Shown here: in pieces, positions 26,021-37,108 of the stretch
Position numbering within the stretch: position 1 is the first letter of the stretch
Layout of the letters: every line of letters begins with the position of its first letter
Source: CAVUOA01 sp963742955
GTDB taxonomy: Bacteria > Bacteroidota > Ignavibacteria > Tepidaquicellales > OLB5
Length of the DNA: 64,000 bases
Direction of reading: 5' to 3'
Assembly (NCBI GenBank): GCA_963742955.1
Contig: CAVUOA010000008.1
Span: 1,302,001-1,366,000 of the forward strand
Position numbers and translations under genes: made by a program
The notes under the pieces: generated by a model
Told to the model about the DNA's origin: nothing
The model's input: the letters and a program-made list of their open reading frames with translations, nothing else
Database searches by the model: none

Positions 26021-26808
26021 TGATACCAATAATTTTAAATACTTTCCGTGAGGCGTTTGCCAAGAAAATATTTGTAGGATATTATATTATCTACACTATT
26101 ATAATACTTGTTTTTTTGTTTGCTGTAAATCTGGATACTGTAGAGGGAGTTATTTCTCTGACTGATGTGCAGCAATCGGTCGTATCACTTCAGGCAATTA
26201 TGACCTCTGTTTCTTACCTGTTGGTTTTGATATTCTGTATAATTTCATCCGCTTCGTTTATCCCCTCGATGGTTGACAAAGGCACAATCGATTTGCTGTT
26301 ATCAAAACCGCTTTCAAGGTTTAACATTCTTTTATCGAAATATCTCGGTGCTGTAATATTTGTAGGAATCAGCCTTGTTTATTTTATCGGCGCTATATGG
26401 CTCATACTTTCGGTTAAATCAGGTTACTGGAATTTTAATTTTCTTTATACAATCCTTAGCCTTACATTTGCGTTTGCAGTGATGTACAGTATTGTGGTAG
26501 TGATTGGCCTGACAACTCAAAGCTCAATAATTGCAATATTAGTTAACCTTTTTTTGCTTTTTGTAATTTGCCCTGTGCTTGCTGCAAGGGAAACAATTAT
26601 TTTTACATTTGTTCAAAATGAAGTTGTGCGTTTTGTCTTCAACTTCTTCTATTACATATTCCCGAAACCGGGTGAGATAAACGATATAACAATCAAGCTT
26701 ATTGCAAGCGAGCCGGTTGCTTCGTGGCAGCCGGTGATAACTTCATTCCTGTTCTGCGCAGCAGTGATGGCTTATTCGGTCTATTATTTCTCAAAGAAAG
26801 ATTACTAG
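26020..26808 (+). CDS. ABC-2 type transporter permease
   Basis: 262 residues with about six membrane helices. It starts IPIILNTFREAFAKKIF, has the family segment MVDKGTIDLLLSKPLSRFNILLSKYLG between the first helices, and ends in a short cytoplasmic tail. It is the membrane partner of the overlapping ATPase gene; substrate unknown. An AT-rich gap of 38 bases leads to the lipoprotein gene. Confidence 0.83.
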   Translation: MIPIILNTFREAFAKKIFVGYYIIYTIIILVFLFAVNLDTVEGVISLTDVQQSVVSLQAIMTSVSYLLVLIFCIISSASFIPSMVDKGTIDLLLSKPLSRFNILLSKYLGAVIFVGISLVYFIGAIWLILSVKSGYWNFNFLYTILSLTFAFAVMYSIVVVIGLTTQSSIIAILVNLFLLFVICPVLAARETIIFTFVQNEVVRFVFNFFYYIFPKPGEINDITIKLIASEPVASWQPVITSFLFCAAVMAYSVYYFSKKDY

Positions 26809-26846
26809 TTCAATTGTCAATTTAACAATTATCAATTGGCAAAAAT

Positions 26847-27936
26847 ATGATTAGATTTAATTCGCTTCCTAAATCAACGGGTGTAAAGAAGCTGATATTA
26901 TTTTTGTTAATTGTTAATTGTGTACTGTTATTTGCCGGTTGTTCCCGCCGGTTTGAGCCCGAGCCTTTAACACTTTCGGTAAAACAAAATCTTGCCCTGC
27001 TTCAGACTGACCCGCAGTTTGTAATGTATTTTAATTTCAAGAAAATGCGGGAAACCGAGTTCTGGCATAATTTTATTTCCGATTCTTTGTTCAACAGCGA
27101 GCACAATTTCGGTAATTTTCTGAACACGCTTAAAAATGCTACAGGAGTAAGCATTTCCAACGGTATAGATGAACTTTATTTTTCCAATTCGTGGATTGGC
27201 GATAATGCAATGGTAGTAAAGGGGACATTCGATAAAAACAGAATCAACGATTACGTCAGCTCCGATTCAGACTATACAAAAATTTCTTATCCCGGCAGTA
27301 TAACCGTTTACAACCAAAAATCTTCTCATTTCTATTTTTATTTCAAAGATGATTTTACTGTCTGCGGGAGCAATTACCTTAAGCAAATAGAAAATACTTT
27401 CAATGTGAAAGATACTTCACAGGCAGGCTTGCTTACCAACGCCGATTTTATGAAAACAATTGAGCACATAGAATACAAAGATAACCTGTGGATGATGTCC
27501 GGGCAGAAGCTGTTTATCCGCGGAATATTCGAGAATTTTTCCGAACTTGGGAAATCAGGGAAAAATAAGATTCCCGAATCTTCAGTGCAGGATACGTTGA
27601 ATACACAGGATTCCACTAGTGAAAATAAATATGACCTGCTTGGATTATACAATAAAATTGAAGCCGTATCGTTTTCGCTGAAAATGACCAAAAGGTCTTG
27701 AGCTTGTAATGCAAAATGAATGCATTGATAACAACTCGGCAATTGAATTGAAAAATAAAATTGATGCTGTAATAGCGCTTTCAAAGCTTTCATCACAATT
27801 TTCGAAAAAGAAAAATACCGCAATGCTGAATGTACTGGATAAAATCAAATTATCGGTGCATGAGAAGACTCTGTTAATAGAAGCAAAGCTGGAAGATGAA
27901 CAGATAACGGAAATAAGAAAACAAAAACTATTTTAA
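26847..27936 (+). CDS. Lipoprotein, DUF3352-like (one-base frameshift near 27690)
   Basis: Starts with a hydrophobic leader and lipobox LFAGC. The first frame to 27701 and the second from about 27694 join if one A is removed from the AAAA at 27690-27693, giving TKGLELVMQNECID and a protein near 362 residues. The order of motifs (PQFVMYFNFKKM, GVSISNGIDELYFSNS, VVKGTFDKNRINDYV, a C-terminal helix and strand pair) resembles DUF3352-type envelope proteins. Probably inner- or outer-membrane anchored. It lies downstream of an ABC exporter, which may be coincidental. Function unknown. Confidence 0.6.
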
Positions 27937-27954
27937 ATCTAGATTTGATTTATT

Positions 27955-29496
27955 ATGATATCTGCAGTTCTTGGCTCAACTACGCTGGGAGTCAATGCCT
28001 ACCTTGTAAAAATTGAAACTCATTTTGAGAAAGTTGTTCCCTCAAGGTTTGTAATAGTCGGTTTGCCCGATAAAGCCGCAAACGAGGCAAACGAAAGAGT
28101 CCCTGCCGCAATCAAAAATTCCGGGTTTAATTTCCCTATACGCAAAATTACAATTAATCTTGCTCCTGCTGATATAAAAAAAGAAGGAAGCGGCTTTGAC
28201 CTTCCGATTGCACTGGGTGTGATTTGCGAAACGGGTCAGCTCAAGCCCGATAAATTAAATGATTACGCATTTGCCGGTGAGCTTTCACTTGACGGAAAGC
28301 TGCGTCCCATACACGGCGCACTCCCAATTGCCATTGAAGTAAGAAAGCAGGGATTGAAGGGATTAATACTACCTCATGAAAATGCACGTGAGGCCGCGAT
28401 GGTTGAAGGAATCGATGTTCACGCGTTCGGTTCGCTTGAAGAAATAGTGGATTTCTTAAACGGAGAAACTGTATCAGAACCCGTTAGGGTAAATCTTGAA
28501 GAAATATTCAGTGTTGACCAGAAGTATATAGTTGATTTTTCCGAAGTGAAAGGACAGCACGAAGTAAAGCGCGCGCTTGAAGTTGCCGCTGCAGGCGGAC
28601 ATAACATTATTATGATTGGACCTCCCGGTTCCGGAAAAACTATGCTGGCAAAGCGATTACCTACCATACTGCCGCCCATGACTTTTGAGGAAGCGCTTGA
28701 GACTACAAAAATTCATTCTGTTGCAGGCATCTTGCCATCAAATACTGCGCTGGTTTCGGTAAGACCGTACCGTTCACCGCATCACACAATATCAGATGTT
28801 GCGCTGGTTGGAGGCGGTACGATAGCAAAGCCGGGGGAGATTTCATATGCTCATCACGGGGTTTTGTTTTTAGATGAACTGCCGGAGTTTAAAAAGAACG
28901 TGCTTGAAGTTATGCGCCAGCCGATGGAAGACGGAAGAGTGACAATATCGCGCTCGAAAATATCGGTTGATTACCCGTGCAATTTTATGCTTGCCTCCGC
29001 AATGAATCCCTGCCCATGCGGAAATTTCGGCAACCCGAACCAGGAATGCACATGCTCACCCCAGATGATACAAAAGTATGTTTCAAAAATTTCCGGTCCG
29101 CTGCTTGATAGAATCGATATACACATCCAGGTGCAGGCAGTTAAATATAAGGAGCTCTCAAGCAAAGCAGAAGGCGAGCCTTCAACAGCAATACGTGAGC
29201 GGGTAATTAAAGCAAGAGCCAAACAGCAGGTACGGTTTAAAGGCAAAAAGAATATTTATTCAAATGCCGATATGCAGTCAAAAGATATCAGGGAGTTCTG
29301 CAAAATCGATTCCGCTTCGGAAGAACTGCTGAAGATGGCAATAACAAAGCTGGGACTTTCTGCAAGAGCTTATGACCGTATTTTGAAAGTTGCACGCACA
29401 ATTGCTGACCTTGGCAGTGAAGAAAATATTACTTCTGCGCATATCAGTGAAGCAATCCAGTACCGCACACTTGACAGGAACATGTGGCTTGCATAG
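27955..29496 (+). CDS. YifB/ComM family Mg-chelatase-like AAA+ ATPase
   Basis: 513 residues. An N-terminal LonC-like domain (about 1-170, with VIVGLPDKAANEANERV) is followed by an AAA+ module with Walker A GPPGSGKTMLAKRLP, Walker B GVLFLDELPEF, sensor LASAMNPCPCGNFG with the zinc-binding cysteine cluster, and a C-terminal magnesium-chelatase helical domain (ARAYDRILKVARTIADL). ComM of this family is a branch-migration helicase that promotes chromosomal integration of incoming DNA. It follows the lipoprotein gene on the same strand. Confidence 0.93.
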   Translation: MISAVLGSTTLGVNAYLVKIETHFEKVVPSRFVIVGLPDKAANEANERVPAAIKNSGFNFPIRKITINLAPADIKKEGSGFDLPIALGVICETGQLKPDKLNDYAFAGELSLDGKLRPIHGALPIAIEVRKQGLKGLILPHENAREAAMVEGIDVHAFGSLEEIVDFLNGETVSEPVRVNLEEIFSVDQKYIVDFSEVKGQHEVKRALEVAAAGGHNIIMIGPPGSGKTMLAKRLPTILPPMTFEEALETTKIHSVAGILPSNTALVSVRPYRSPHHTISDVALVGGGTIAKPGEISYAHHGVLFLDELPEFKKNVLEVMRQPMEDGRVTISRSKISVDYPCNFMLASAMNPCPCGNFGNPNQECTCSPQMIQKYVSKISGPLLDRIDIHIQVQAVKYKELSSKAEGEPSTAIRERVIKARAKQQVRFKGKKNIYSNADMQSKDIREFCKIDSASEELLKMAITKLGLSARAYDRILKVARTIADLGSEENITSAHISEAIQYRTLDRNMWLA

Positions 29497-29579
29497 ATAA
29501 TTACGAATTACAAATTACGAATTACAATTATATAGCTCGCGCGTTGGCTGTAAGTCGACGGCGATTGTTTAAATAAGTT

Positions 29580-31056
29580 ATGAAAATATATCTTTTCATA
29601 TTATCTCTGGTTCTATTTAATTCTTTTTCTTACCCGCAGAATAAGCAAAGAGAGTTTATCGAGGCTTTAATAAACGGCAGTGATAGTTTAGAAAATTATG
29701 TTGATGAAGATGAATTGGCTAAAAGCAGCAGGCTCGGTATTAATTATGACAGCGTTAAAAACAAATTTATAATATCGTTTGATATTGACGAAAATATTAA
29801 GGATGAGATTAAAAAAAACGGTATTAAATATGAAATTAAAACAAATGAGCTTGGGAATAATTATTCGGTAACTGAATTTACAGTACCATCGTTGGACTAT
29901 TCAAAAAATTTCTATTTTAAAAAAGGTAAATGGATTTCTCCGATAACTTATTTTTCAAAAGACTGGACAACTAAATCAAGCAAATATTTTATTTTTAAAA
30001 TAAGCGAGCCAAAGTATTTTAATGATTACTGCATAAATAAACTCGATGAGTTTGTTGATTCGATGGCGGTATTATTGGATTTTGATGAGCAGCAAAAGCA
30101 ATTACTGCAGAATGAAAAAATTTATTATATACTCTGCAAAGATGATAAAGAAATTGAACAGGTAACGGGATTTAATACAAGAGGAATTTATATCACTGCG
30201 CTCGATGAGGTGGTAACAACATACAATACACATTACCATGAGCTGACTCACCTGTTAATGAATTACAAGCTGAAAAATTTAGGCCTGTACACTCTGCCTT
30301 TTTTTATGGAAGGATTTGCCGTTGCAGTCGGCGGCAGGGGAGGAATGGCGAAAGCGGGTAGTGCTTGATATTGGCTATTTCCTTCAAAAAAGCGGCTTTT
30401 TGACGTATGATTCGATAATAACTAATGATGGATTTTATAAGGAGGATGCTTCGGTGGCATATCCTGTTGCGGGAATGTATAATGCGTTTTTAATAAAAGT
30501 ACTTGGAACAGAAGAATATATCAAAATATATAGAGGTGTCAATGGCAGTTTATCTGATTTGCAAAAGATAGAAAGAAATAAAATCAACTTGCCAGATGCT
30601 GAAAGATTTGATGAATATCTCAAGGAGTACGAAAGTAAACCGGACATTTTTGTTGATAAGAATGATACTAATAAAATATATGGGGAACAGTTAAAAAATA
30701 AACCAGGTCTTTTTAATAAAATTAAAGATTACTACAAATTTTCGATTCGTTCTCCTTTTATTTTTTCTCCTCAGGGAAAGGAACCATTTGACGATAAATA
30801 CCGCAGCAGAAAGTATATAGAAATATCCGGAGATACTGCAAGCTGGAAAATCGTTTTAAAATATGGAATTAAGGCAGATTCCAATTCTATTAGTCTTTAC
30901 AATTTTTACACAAATGAATTGATTGCATCCTACGTAAGGAATTTTTCCCTTGATGATCAAAAAGTACCTGTGATTGATGATATGTATGAGTTTTTTATCA
31001 ATGAAAATGTCTTTGAGCATGATTTAGATGGTGAATTAAGTATAAAATTTAAATAG
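29580..31056 (+). CDS. Secreted zinc metallopeptidase-like protein (HELTH motif; frameshift near 30338)
   Basis: A signal peptide (about 1-20) starts the first frame, which holds the HExxH-type motif HYHELTHLL followed by PFFMEGFAVAVGGRG, where the Glu of MEG would be the third zinc ligand (gluzincin pattern). The frame ends at 30368; removing one G from GGGG at 30337-30340 joins it to EEWRKRVVLDIGYFLQKS and continues to 31056, giving about 491 residues. The C-terminal part is a beta-rich domain without known motifs. Secreted peptidase activity is inferred from the motif alone. Confidence 0.62.
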
Positions 31057-31074
31057 CTGCTGCTGGCATCAACT

Positions 31075-32256
31075 ATGCTAAAGGAGACATTACACAAACA
31101 TGCAATTATCATCGGTGGTGGAGCTGCAGGATTAATGTGCGCTATAGAAACGGGTAAGCGGGGCAGGAAAGTACTTGTAATTGAGCACGCAGAGAAAGTT
31201 GGTAAGAAAATCCTAATTTCCGGAGGTGGAAGATGTAACTTTACAAATATTTATGCCAAACCGGAAAACTTCTTATCGGATAATCCGCATTTTTGTAAAT
31301 CAGCACTTGCAAGATACACTCCACAGGATTTTATTTCGCTCGTTGAAAAGCATAAAATAAAATATCACGAGAAGAAATTAGGCCAACTGTTTTGTAACGG
31401 AAGCTCAAAGGAAATAATTGACATGCTTCTTGATGAATGTAGGGTTACAGGAGTGGAAATTCTGGTTAACTGCAAAGTTTCAAGAATAGCTAGAACTGAA
31501 GAATTTATTGTTTCCACTAATCTTGGTGAATTTACTGCGGATTCACTTGTAATAGCCTCAGGCGGAATTTCAATTCCCCAAATGGGTGCAACAGACTTTG
31601 GACATAAGACTGCCAAACAATTCGGATTGAAACTGACAGAAATTAAACCGGGACTGGTTCCTTTTACATGGGGTAAAAAGGATTTGAGTCTGTACGGTGA
31701 GCTGAGCGGTGTTTCGATTGATTCGATTGTCAGTTATAATAAAATCAGCTTCAGAGAAAATTTCTTGTTTACACATAAAGGATTAAGCGGTCCCGCAATA
31801 CTGCAGATATCATCATATTGGCAAAAGGGGAAACCTATAACAATTAATCTTTTGCCTGAAATAAATCTTACTGATGAGCTTGGCAAAAACTCCACAAGCC
31901 GGATGCTGTTAGATAACTTTTTATCACTTCATCTGCCGAGCCGTTTTACTGAGAAATGGTGCGAAATAAATTTTCCATCAAAACCAATAAATAAACTGAG
32001 TGAAAAAGAAATCGAGCTTATTTCCGGAAGGCTGCATAAATGGCAAATAGTACCTTCGGGGACTGAAGGATTTGAAAAAGCAGAAGTGACTTGCGGCGGT
32101 ATAGATACAGAAGAGCTTTCTTCAAAGACAATGGAATCTAAGAAAGTTAACGGCTTATATTTTATAGGTGAGGCGGTTGACGTAACCGGCTGGCTGGGAG
32201 GATATAATTTCCAGTGGGCATGGGCATCAGGGTTTGCAGCGGGACAGTATGCTTAA
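31075..32256 (+). CDS. HI0933/YhiN-family flavoprotein
   Basis: 393 residues. The FAD-binding GGGAAGLMCAIETGKRG is at about residues 13-29, then the family signature GKKILISGGGRCNFTN, and a C-terminal TCGGIDTEELSSKTMESKK...YFIGEAVDVTGWLGGYNFQWAWASG. Members are NAD(P)/FAD-dependent oxidoreductases of largely unknown substrate. It ends one base before the converging phoH gene. Confidence 0.9.
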   Translation: MLKETLHKHAIIIGGGAAGLMCAIETGKRGRKVLVIEHAEKVGKKILISGGGRCNFTNIYAKPENFLSDNPHFCKSALARYTPQDFISLVEKHKIKYHEKKLGQLFCNGSSKEIIDMLLDECRVTGVEILVNCKVSRIARTEEFIVSTNLGEFTADSLVIASGGISIPQMGATDFGHKTAKQFGLKLTEIKPGLVPFTWGKKDLSLYGELSGVSIDSIVSYNKISFRENFLFTHKGLSGPAILQISSYWQKGKPITINLLPEINLTDELGKNSTSRMLLDNFLSLHLPSRFTEKWCEINFPSKPINKLSEKEIELISGRLHKWQIVPSGTEGFEKAEVTCGGIDTEELSSKTMESKKVNGLYFIGEAVDVTGWLGGYNFQWAWASGFAAGQYA

Positions 32257-33600
32257 TTACAATAAATTACTTGCCAACTCAGAAAGAACGGAGCGTTCTC
32301 CTTTGAGCAAATTCACATGAGCGTAAAGTTTCTCCCCTTTGAAATGCTCGATCAAATATGAGAGTCCGTTTGACTGCGAATCAAGATACGGATGGTCTAT
32401 CTGGTAAATATCACCGGTTAATACAATTTTAGCGCCTTCACCTGCACGCGTTATTATAGTTTTAATCTCATGCGGTGTAAGATTCTGCGCTTCATCCACA
32501 ATAAAAAATACACGCTGAAGGCTTCTTCCCCTTATATAACTCAGGGGCTCAATGACAAGCTTCTCTTCTTTTATCATCTGGTTAATCATCTGGTGCTGTT
32601 TATCGGTTTCATTGTACTGGTCCTGAATAACCTTTAAATTATCCCATAACGGCTGCATATATGGAGCGAGTTTCTCTTCAATATCTCCCGGTAAAAAGCC
32701 GATGTCTTTATTGCTAAGCGGTACAACAGGTCTTGCAATATAAATCTGCCTGTAGTTTTTCCTGACGTGAAGAGCCGAAGCAAGCGCCAGGAGAGTTTTT
32801 CCGGTGCCCGCTTTTCCTGTGAGTGACACTAGCGGTATGGCATTATTGATTAGGGCATCAATTGCAAAAGTCTGCTCTGAGTTTCTTGGTTTAATGCCAT
32901 AAACGGTATTTTTATCTATTTTATGGAGCTGTTCTTTATCCGGGTCAGTATATGCCAATACCGAACGGCTTGTATTGCGGAGAATATAAAATTTATTCGG
33001 AACTACCTCACCGTTAGGGCTTTCAAATGCTTCTTTGACAGGCACTTCAAAAGGCGGCTGGAAAAATTTTAATAGAACATCATCGTTAAAATTTTCAATA
33101 ATCTCTTTTCCGCTGTAAAGCTCTTCAACACTGCTGATTCTATCGGTTGTATAATCCTCGGCATAGATTCCGAGCGCTTTTGCTTTCATACGCAGGTTAA
33201 CATCTTTAGTAACCAGAATCACCGTCCGCTTGCTGCTGTATTTTTTCTGAATTTCAAGCGCTGTGCTTAATACCCGGTTATCGGAATTATCTTCTCTGAA
33301 AATATCTTTTATTTCACTGCTCAAACCGCGTGTTATATGAATAGATATTTTTCCCCTGCCTTTACCCATTTTTATTCCGCCGTCAAATAAAGCCGTGCCG
33401 CTTAAGGAATCAAGGCTTCTGGCAAACTCTCTTGCATTAAGGTTTATTACCTGGTTGCCGCGCTTAAAATGGTCAAGCTCTTCGATAACTACAAGCGGGA
33501 TAACAATATCGTGTTCCTGGAACTGGTTGATACATGTTGAATCATGCAGAATAACATTTGTATCTAAAATGAACGTTTTAAGCTCTTTTTTTGCTTTCAT
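32257..33600 (-). CDS. PhoH-like ATPase with N-terminal PIN domain
   Basis: 447 residues (PhoH2 type). The PIN domain (about 8-155) has FILDTNVILHD and the acidic ILVTKDVNLRMKAKALG strand. The PhoH helicase-like ATPase (about 245-440) has Walker A LTGKAGTGKTLLALA, Walker B FFIVDEAQNLTPHEI, and LTGDIYQIDHPYLD. PhoH2 proteins couple RNA unwinding and cleavage. The gene is alone and converges on the flavoprotein gene. Confidence 0.92.
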   Translation of the reverse strand: MKAKKELKTFILDTNVILHDSTCINQFQEHDIVIPLVVIEELDHFKRGNQVINLNAREFARSLDSLSGTALFDGGIKMGKGRGKISIHITRGLSSEIKDIFREDNSDNRVLSTALEIQKKYSSKRTVILVTKDVNLRMKAKALGIYAEDYTTDRISSVEELYSGKEIIENFNDDVLLKFFQPPFEVPVKEAFESPNGEVVPNKFYILRNTSRSVLAYTDPDKEQLHKIDKNTVYGIKPRNSEQTFAIDALINNAIPLVSLTGKAGTGKTLLALASALHVRKNYRQIYIARPVVPLSNKDIGFLPGDIEEKLAPYMQPLWDNLKVIQDQYNETDKQHQMINQMIKEEKLVIEPLSYIRGRSLQRVFFIVDEAQNLTPHEIKTIITRAGEGAKIVLTGDIYQIDHPYLDSQSNGLSYLIEHFKGEKLYAHVNLLKGERSVLSELASNLL

Positions 33601-33795
33601 TCGGTATATAGGAAATAAATAATTCGGTAAGAATTTTGGTGAGAAATAATCGATATCCTATTTATAATTGAACTCTTGATATTTAACCGTAATAGCTTAA
33701 TAAAATATACTAAATATTTAAAAATTAGTAAAGATTAAAAATGCCGAAAGAATATCCGTGTTAGAATGTAATTTAATATTTGCTTTTTGAGCGGT

Positions 33796-34822
33796 TCAGA
33801 AATTAATCTCGTGCTTAAGCTGTTTGAACCGGTAGAAGCTTATTAGCTTTTTACGCTTTTCATCCCATAGGTTCAGAATCATGCTTCTAAGACTTGAACG
33901 TAATGTAAGGATTTTAGCTTTTTGGAACACGGGATTTTCTTTGTGGCATTTTTCAAGACGGTAGTTGGGGATCCTGGGACTAAGATGATGGATATGATGA
34001 AATCCGATATTTCCGGTAAACCACTGCAATACCCGCGGGAGCTTGTAATATGAGCTTCCTTTTATAGCAGCCTGTGCGTAGTCCCATTCATCGCTGCTGT
34101 TCCAGTAAGTATCTTCGAATTGGTGCTGAACATAAAATATCCACATCCCGGCTGTCGATGAAATGAAATAAACGGGAATCAGTATCATCAAAAATGCCTG
34201 AAGATCCTATCATCCATATTATTCCGCCTGCAAGCAGTCCTATTAATAAGTCAGTTATGTAAACGCTTTTATGAAATGGTTTCAGTTCTTTTTGGCGGTA
34301 TGAAGGAAACCTGTAAACAATCGTAAAAAGAAAGAAAGGCAGTATAATAAATAAAATAAAAGGGTTGCGGTAAATTCTGTATTTCAGCTTTCCCCATGAG
34401 GATAGGCGTGAGTATTCTTCTACAGTCATTGTATAAATGTCACCTACGCCGCGCTGTTCAAGGTTGCCAACACTGGCATGATGTATAGAATGGCTTTTTT
34501 TCCAGTAATGATAAGGCGTTAATGTAAAAATACTCAGTAAAAAACCTGTTGCATTGTTTGCTTTTCTTGAATTGAAAAACGACCGGTGTCCGCAATCATG
34601 CTGAATTATGAAAATCCTTGTGACAAAACCGGCAGTAGGAAGAGCCAGAAGCAGAGTTAACCAATAGCTGAAACCCAATGAAAGATACATGAGATAAAGT
34701 AAAGCTATAAAAGGCAAAAACGAATTTGTAATCTGCCAGATGCTTTTAACTGCATTTGACTTTTGATATTTTGCAACAAGGCTTTTCCAGACGTTTATCT
34801 GAGGTATATTTTCGATTGACAT
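33796..34822 (-). CDS. Fatty acid desaturase (one-base frameshift near 34200)
   Basis: The upstream part (from 34822) holds membrane helices and His boxes HDCGH and HSIHH; the last box HHIHH, with the typical QHQFEDTYW, is in the next frame (to 33796). Removing one base in GGATCTTCAGG (about 34199-34206) joins IWMIGS to FLMILIPVYFIS. The joined length is about 342 residues, normal for an acyl-lipid (DesA/DesC-like) desaturase. It introduces double bonds in membrane fatty acids using the di-iron site of the three His boxes. Confidence 0.85.
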
Positions 34823-34898
34823 ATGTACAAGCGAAGTTTAATTGAAGAAAAACCGGAAAGCAGAAAATGCAATCCGGTTTAATATTTATAATCGGTTT

Positions 34899-35186
34899 TT
34901 AATATCCGGTTCTGAATTTCCTGCCGTCACTATTGCTTGATTCAGTTTTCGGCTTTGCGGGATTTACGGTCAGCGGTCTTCCGCTGAACATTGACCCGTC
35001 CAGGCTCTGAATTGCGCTTTCTGCCTCTGCTTTTTTCGGCATATCAACGAATCCGAAACCTTTCAAAACGTTTGTGTACCTGTCTTTTATTAAATTGACA
35101 TTTGATACTTCACCGTATTGCTCGAATGCTGAACGCACTTCTGATTCGGTTGCTTCTCTTGGAATATTTCCAACATAGATGTTCAT
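34899..35186 (-). CDS. RNA recognition motif (RRM) protein
   Basis: 95 residues. One RRM with RNP2 IYVGNI and RNP1 KGFGFVDM, followed by a charged, Gly/Ser tail. Bacterial RRM proteins of this size (as in cyanobacteria and Bacteroidota) are cold- or growth-regulated RNA chaperones. A long leader of about 290 bases without a gene lies upstream, which would fit post-transcriptional control, though no structure was identified. Confidence 0.88.
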   Translation of the reverse strand: MNIYVGNIPREATESEVRSAFEQYGEVSNVNLIKDRYTNVLKGFGFVDMPKKAEAESAIQSLDGSMFSGRPLTVNPAKPKTESSNSDGRKFRTGY

Positions 35187-35479
35187 AGAATTTCTCCTGC
35201 CCTATGAGGGCTGTTTTTGATGTATCAGCTTAAAAGCCGACACATTTGTTTAAAAAATGTAAGATTAAAGTAAAATTGAAAAGTTGAACCCGGAATTCAG
35301 TGAATCAGAGAAAATACATCTAAGTGATCAAAATCGAAGAAAAACGAAGTAATCCAAATGAGAAATTTTCGTGATAATTAACTAAAAGCTGTTCTGTACT
35401 TGATTTTGCTTTCAATCAGGTTTAATATACACATATACGGTGCTAATAGCAAATGAGTATTAATTTATGGATAAAACAG

Positions 35480-35953
35480 TTATTTCCTGCTAATAAAATT
35501 TTCCGGCATCTGAACTGCTACAACTTTTCCCCTGGCAGTAATTACTTCATCTGCTGCAACCGTAATTTCAGAAACAACTTTTCTTCCCTTAATCTCTAAT
35601 ATCTTTCCCCGCAGTTCAAGTTCTGCAGCAAGAGGTGTTGGTTTAAGATAATCTACCTGAAGTGATGCGGTAACAAACCGGAATGGCGGCTGTGTACCCG
35701 GCTCTCTGCCTGCGGCTTTATAAGAAGCTAATGCCGCGGTTCCCGTTCCGTGGCAATCAATCAGCGAAGCAATTAATCCGCCGTAAACGTAACCCGGAAT
35801 CGCTATGTGATACTCTTTTGGTGTGAAATGCGCAATTGTTTCTTCACCATCCCAATAACTTTTTATTTGATGGCCATGCTCATTCAAACTTCCGCAGCCG
35901 TAGCAATAACTTAATTCTTCGGGATAATAATCCTGTATAGCTTTTAATTTCAT
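35480..35953 (-). CDS. PaaI-type hotdog thioesterase
   Basis: About 157 residues from ATG 35953 (MKLKAIQDYYP), 8 bases after the trhO stop; a longer frame from 36058 would overlap trhO and has no family match. The hotdog core includes YCYGCGSLNEHGHQIK, IPGYVYGGLIASLIDCHGTGTAAL (active helix) and VDYLKPTPLAAELELRGKI. It likely hydrolyses acyl- or aryl-CoA thioesters. Translationally coupled to trhO. Confidence 0.8.
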   Translation of the reverse strand: MKLKAIQDYYPEELSYCYGCGSLNEHGHQIKSYWDGEETIAHFTPKEYHIAIPGYVYGGLIASLIDCHGTGTAALASYKAAGREPGTQPPFRFVTASLQVDYLKPTPLAAELELRGKILEIKGRKVVSEITVAADEVITARGKVVAVQMPENFISRK

Positions 35954-35961
35954 TTTATTTC

Positions 35962-36900
35962 TTAATAATTCATAAACAAATTCAATAATTTTATGATGAA
36001 AGCGTTCAGCTCGTGTCTTTTTGCTTTCATACATTCTTCCGAACATGAGCGTTTCCATTCAGTTTCGCACTCTTCACACTCGAAGTGCTGTTTGTGGCAG
36101 TCAATGTTGGCGCAGTTTACATATCTGTCGGTTGGTTTTCCGCAGTGATGACATTTACCGGTGATGATTTCTTCTTCCGCGAAGTTTACCGGTATGGATA
36201 TTCTTTCATCAAATACATAACATTTGCCTTCGAAGAGCTTTCCTTTTACACTCGGGTCTTTTGAATATTTTATAATTCCCCCGTGAAGCTGGTAAACGTC
36301 TTTAAATCCTTCTTTCAGCATAAATGCGGAGAGTTTTTCGCATCTTATTCCGCCTGTGCAGTAGGTGAGGATTTTTTTATCTTTATATCCGGAGAGATTC
36401 TTTCTAATCCATTCGGGGAATTCTTTAAATGATTTTACCTCAGGGCGGATTGCATTTTTGAAATGCCCGAGGTCAAATTCGTAATCAGTTCTGCCGTCAA
36501 GAACAACTACATCTTCATCCTGAAGTGCGTTATTAAATTCTGTCGGGTTCAAGATAAATTCCGGTAAGGTTGGTTAGGATTTATTTCATATTCCGAACGG
36601 AATGTTACGATTTCCTTTTTATGCCTGACATGGAGTTTTTTAAAAACGTGCCCGGGGACTTCATCTATTTTAAATTCCAAATCCGTAAACAACGGGTCTT
36701 TGTGCATAGCGTTCATGTAAGCTTCTGTCTGTTCATAAGTACCTGAAATTGTTCCGTTAATGCCTTCTTCGGCAATAATTATTCTGCCCAATAACACCAA
36801 GATTTTTGCAGAATTCAAGGTGATTTTGTGCAAAAATCTCCGGTTCGGTGATTTTTACAAATTTATAATATAACAGTACTCTGTATTTTTCCATTTTCAT
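35962..36900 (-). pseudogene. trhO: tRNA uridine(34) hydroxylase TrhO, broken by three one-base insertions
   Basis: Start MKMEKYRVLLYYKFVKI at 36900. Three frames must be joined: near 36787-36795 (GTTATTGGG; corrected LGVLGRIIIAEEGINGT), near 36566 (CCTTACC) and near 36546 (AACCCGACA), giving PTGIYLEPTEFNNALQDED, which matches the family motif GxYLxPxEFN. The C-terminal part has the rhodanese loop YCTGGIRCEK with the catalytic Cys and a Cys-rich tail. TrhO adds oxygen to U34 of tRNA on the way to mo5U/cmo5U. Two insertions lie within about 22 bases. Either sequence error or gene decay. Confidence 0.85.
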
Positions 36901-37020
36901 TGGTAAAATATAAATATCGGTATAAATTGAAAGTGCAATTTTATATCTTTTAAATAAGCATTTGGTTTATTAAATTTGAAATCCTTAATTAAAAGTTCTT
37001 TTAAATTAAGGGTTTATAAA

Positions 37021-37103
37021 GCGGAAGTGGCGAAATTGGCAGACGCACCATCTTGAGGGGGTGGCGCTCACAAGGCATGCGGGTTCAAGTCCCGCCTTCC
37101 GCA
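37021..37103 (+). tRNA. tRNA-Leu (GAG)
   Basis: 83 bases with acceptor GCGGAAG paired to CTTCCGC, discriminator A, D-arm with GGCAGA, anticodon stem CCATC/GGTGG with loop TTGAGGG (anticodon GAG), a long variable arm (type II, as in Leu) and T-arm GCGGG-TTCAAGT-CCCGC. No CCA is encoded. A terminator follows. Confidence 0.95.
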
Positions 37104-37108
37104 CTAAA

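Noticed and set aside
35954..36058. Longer start for the PaaI-type gene
   Set aside because: It overlaps the end of trhO by about 97 bases and encodes residues unlike the family; the ATG at 35953 gives a normal 8-base gap.
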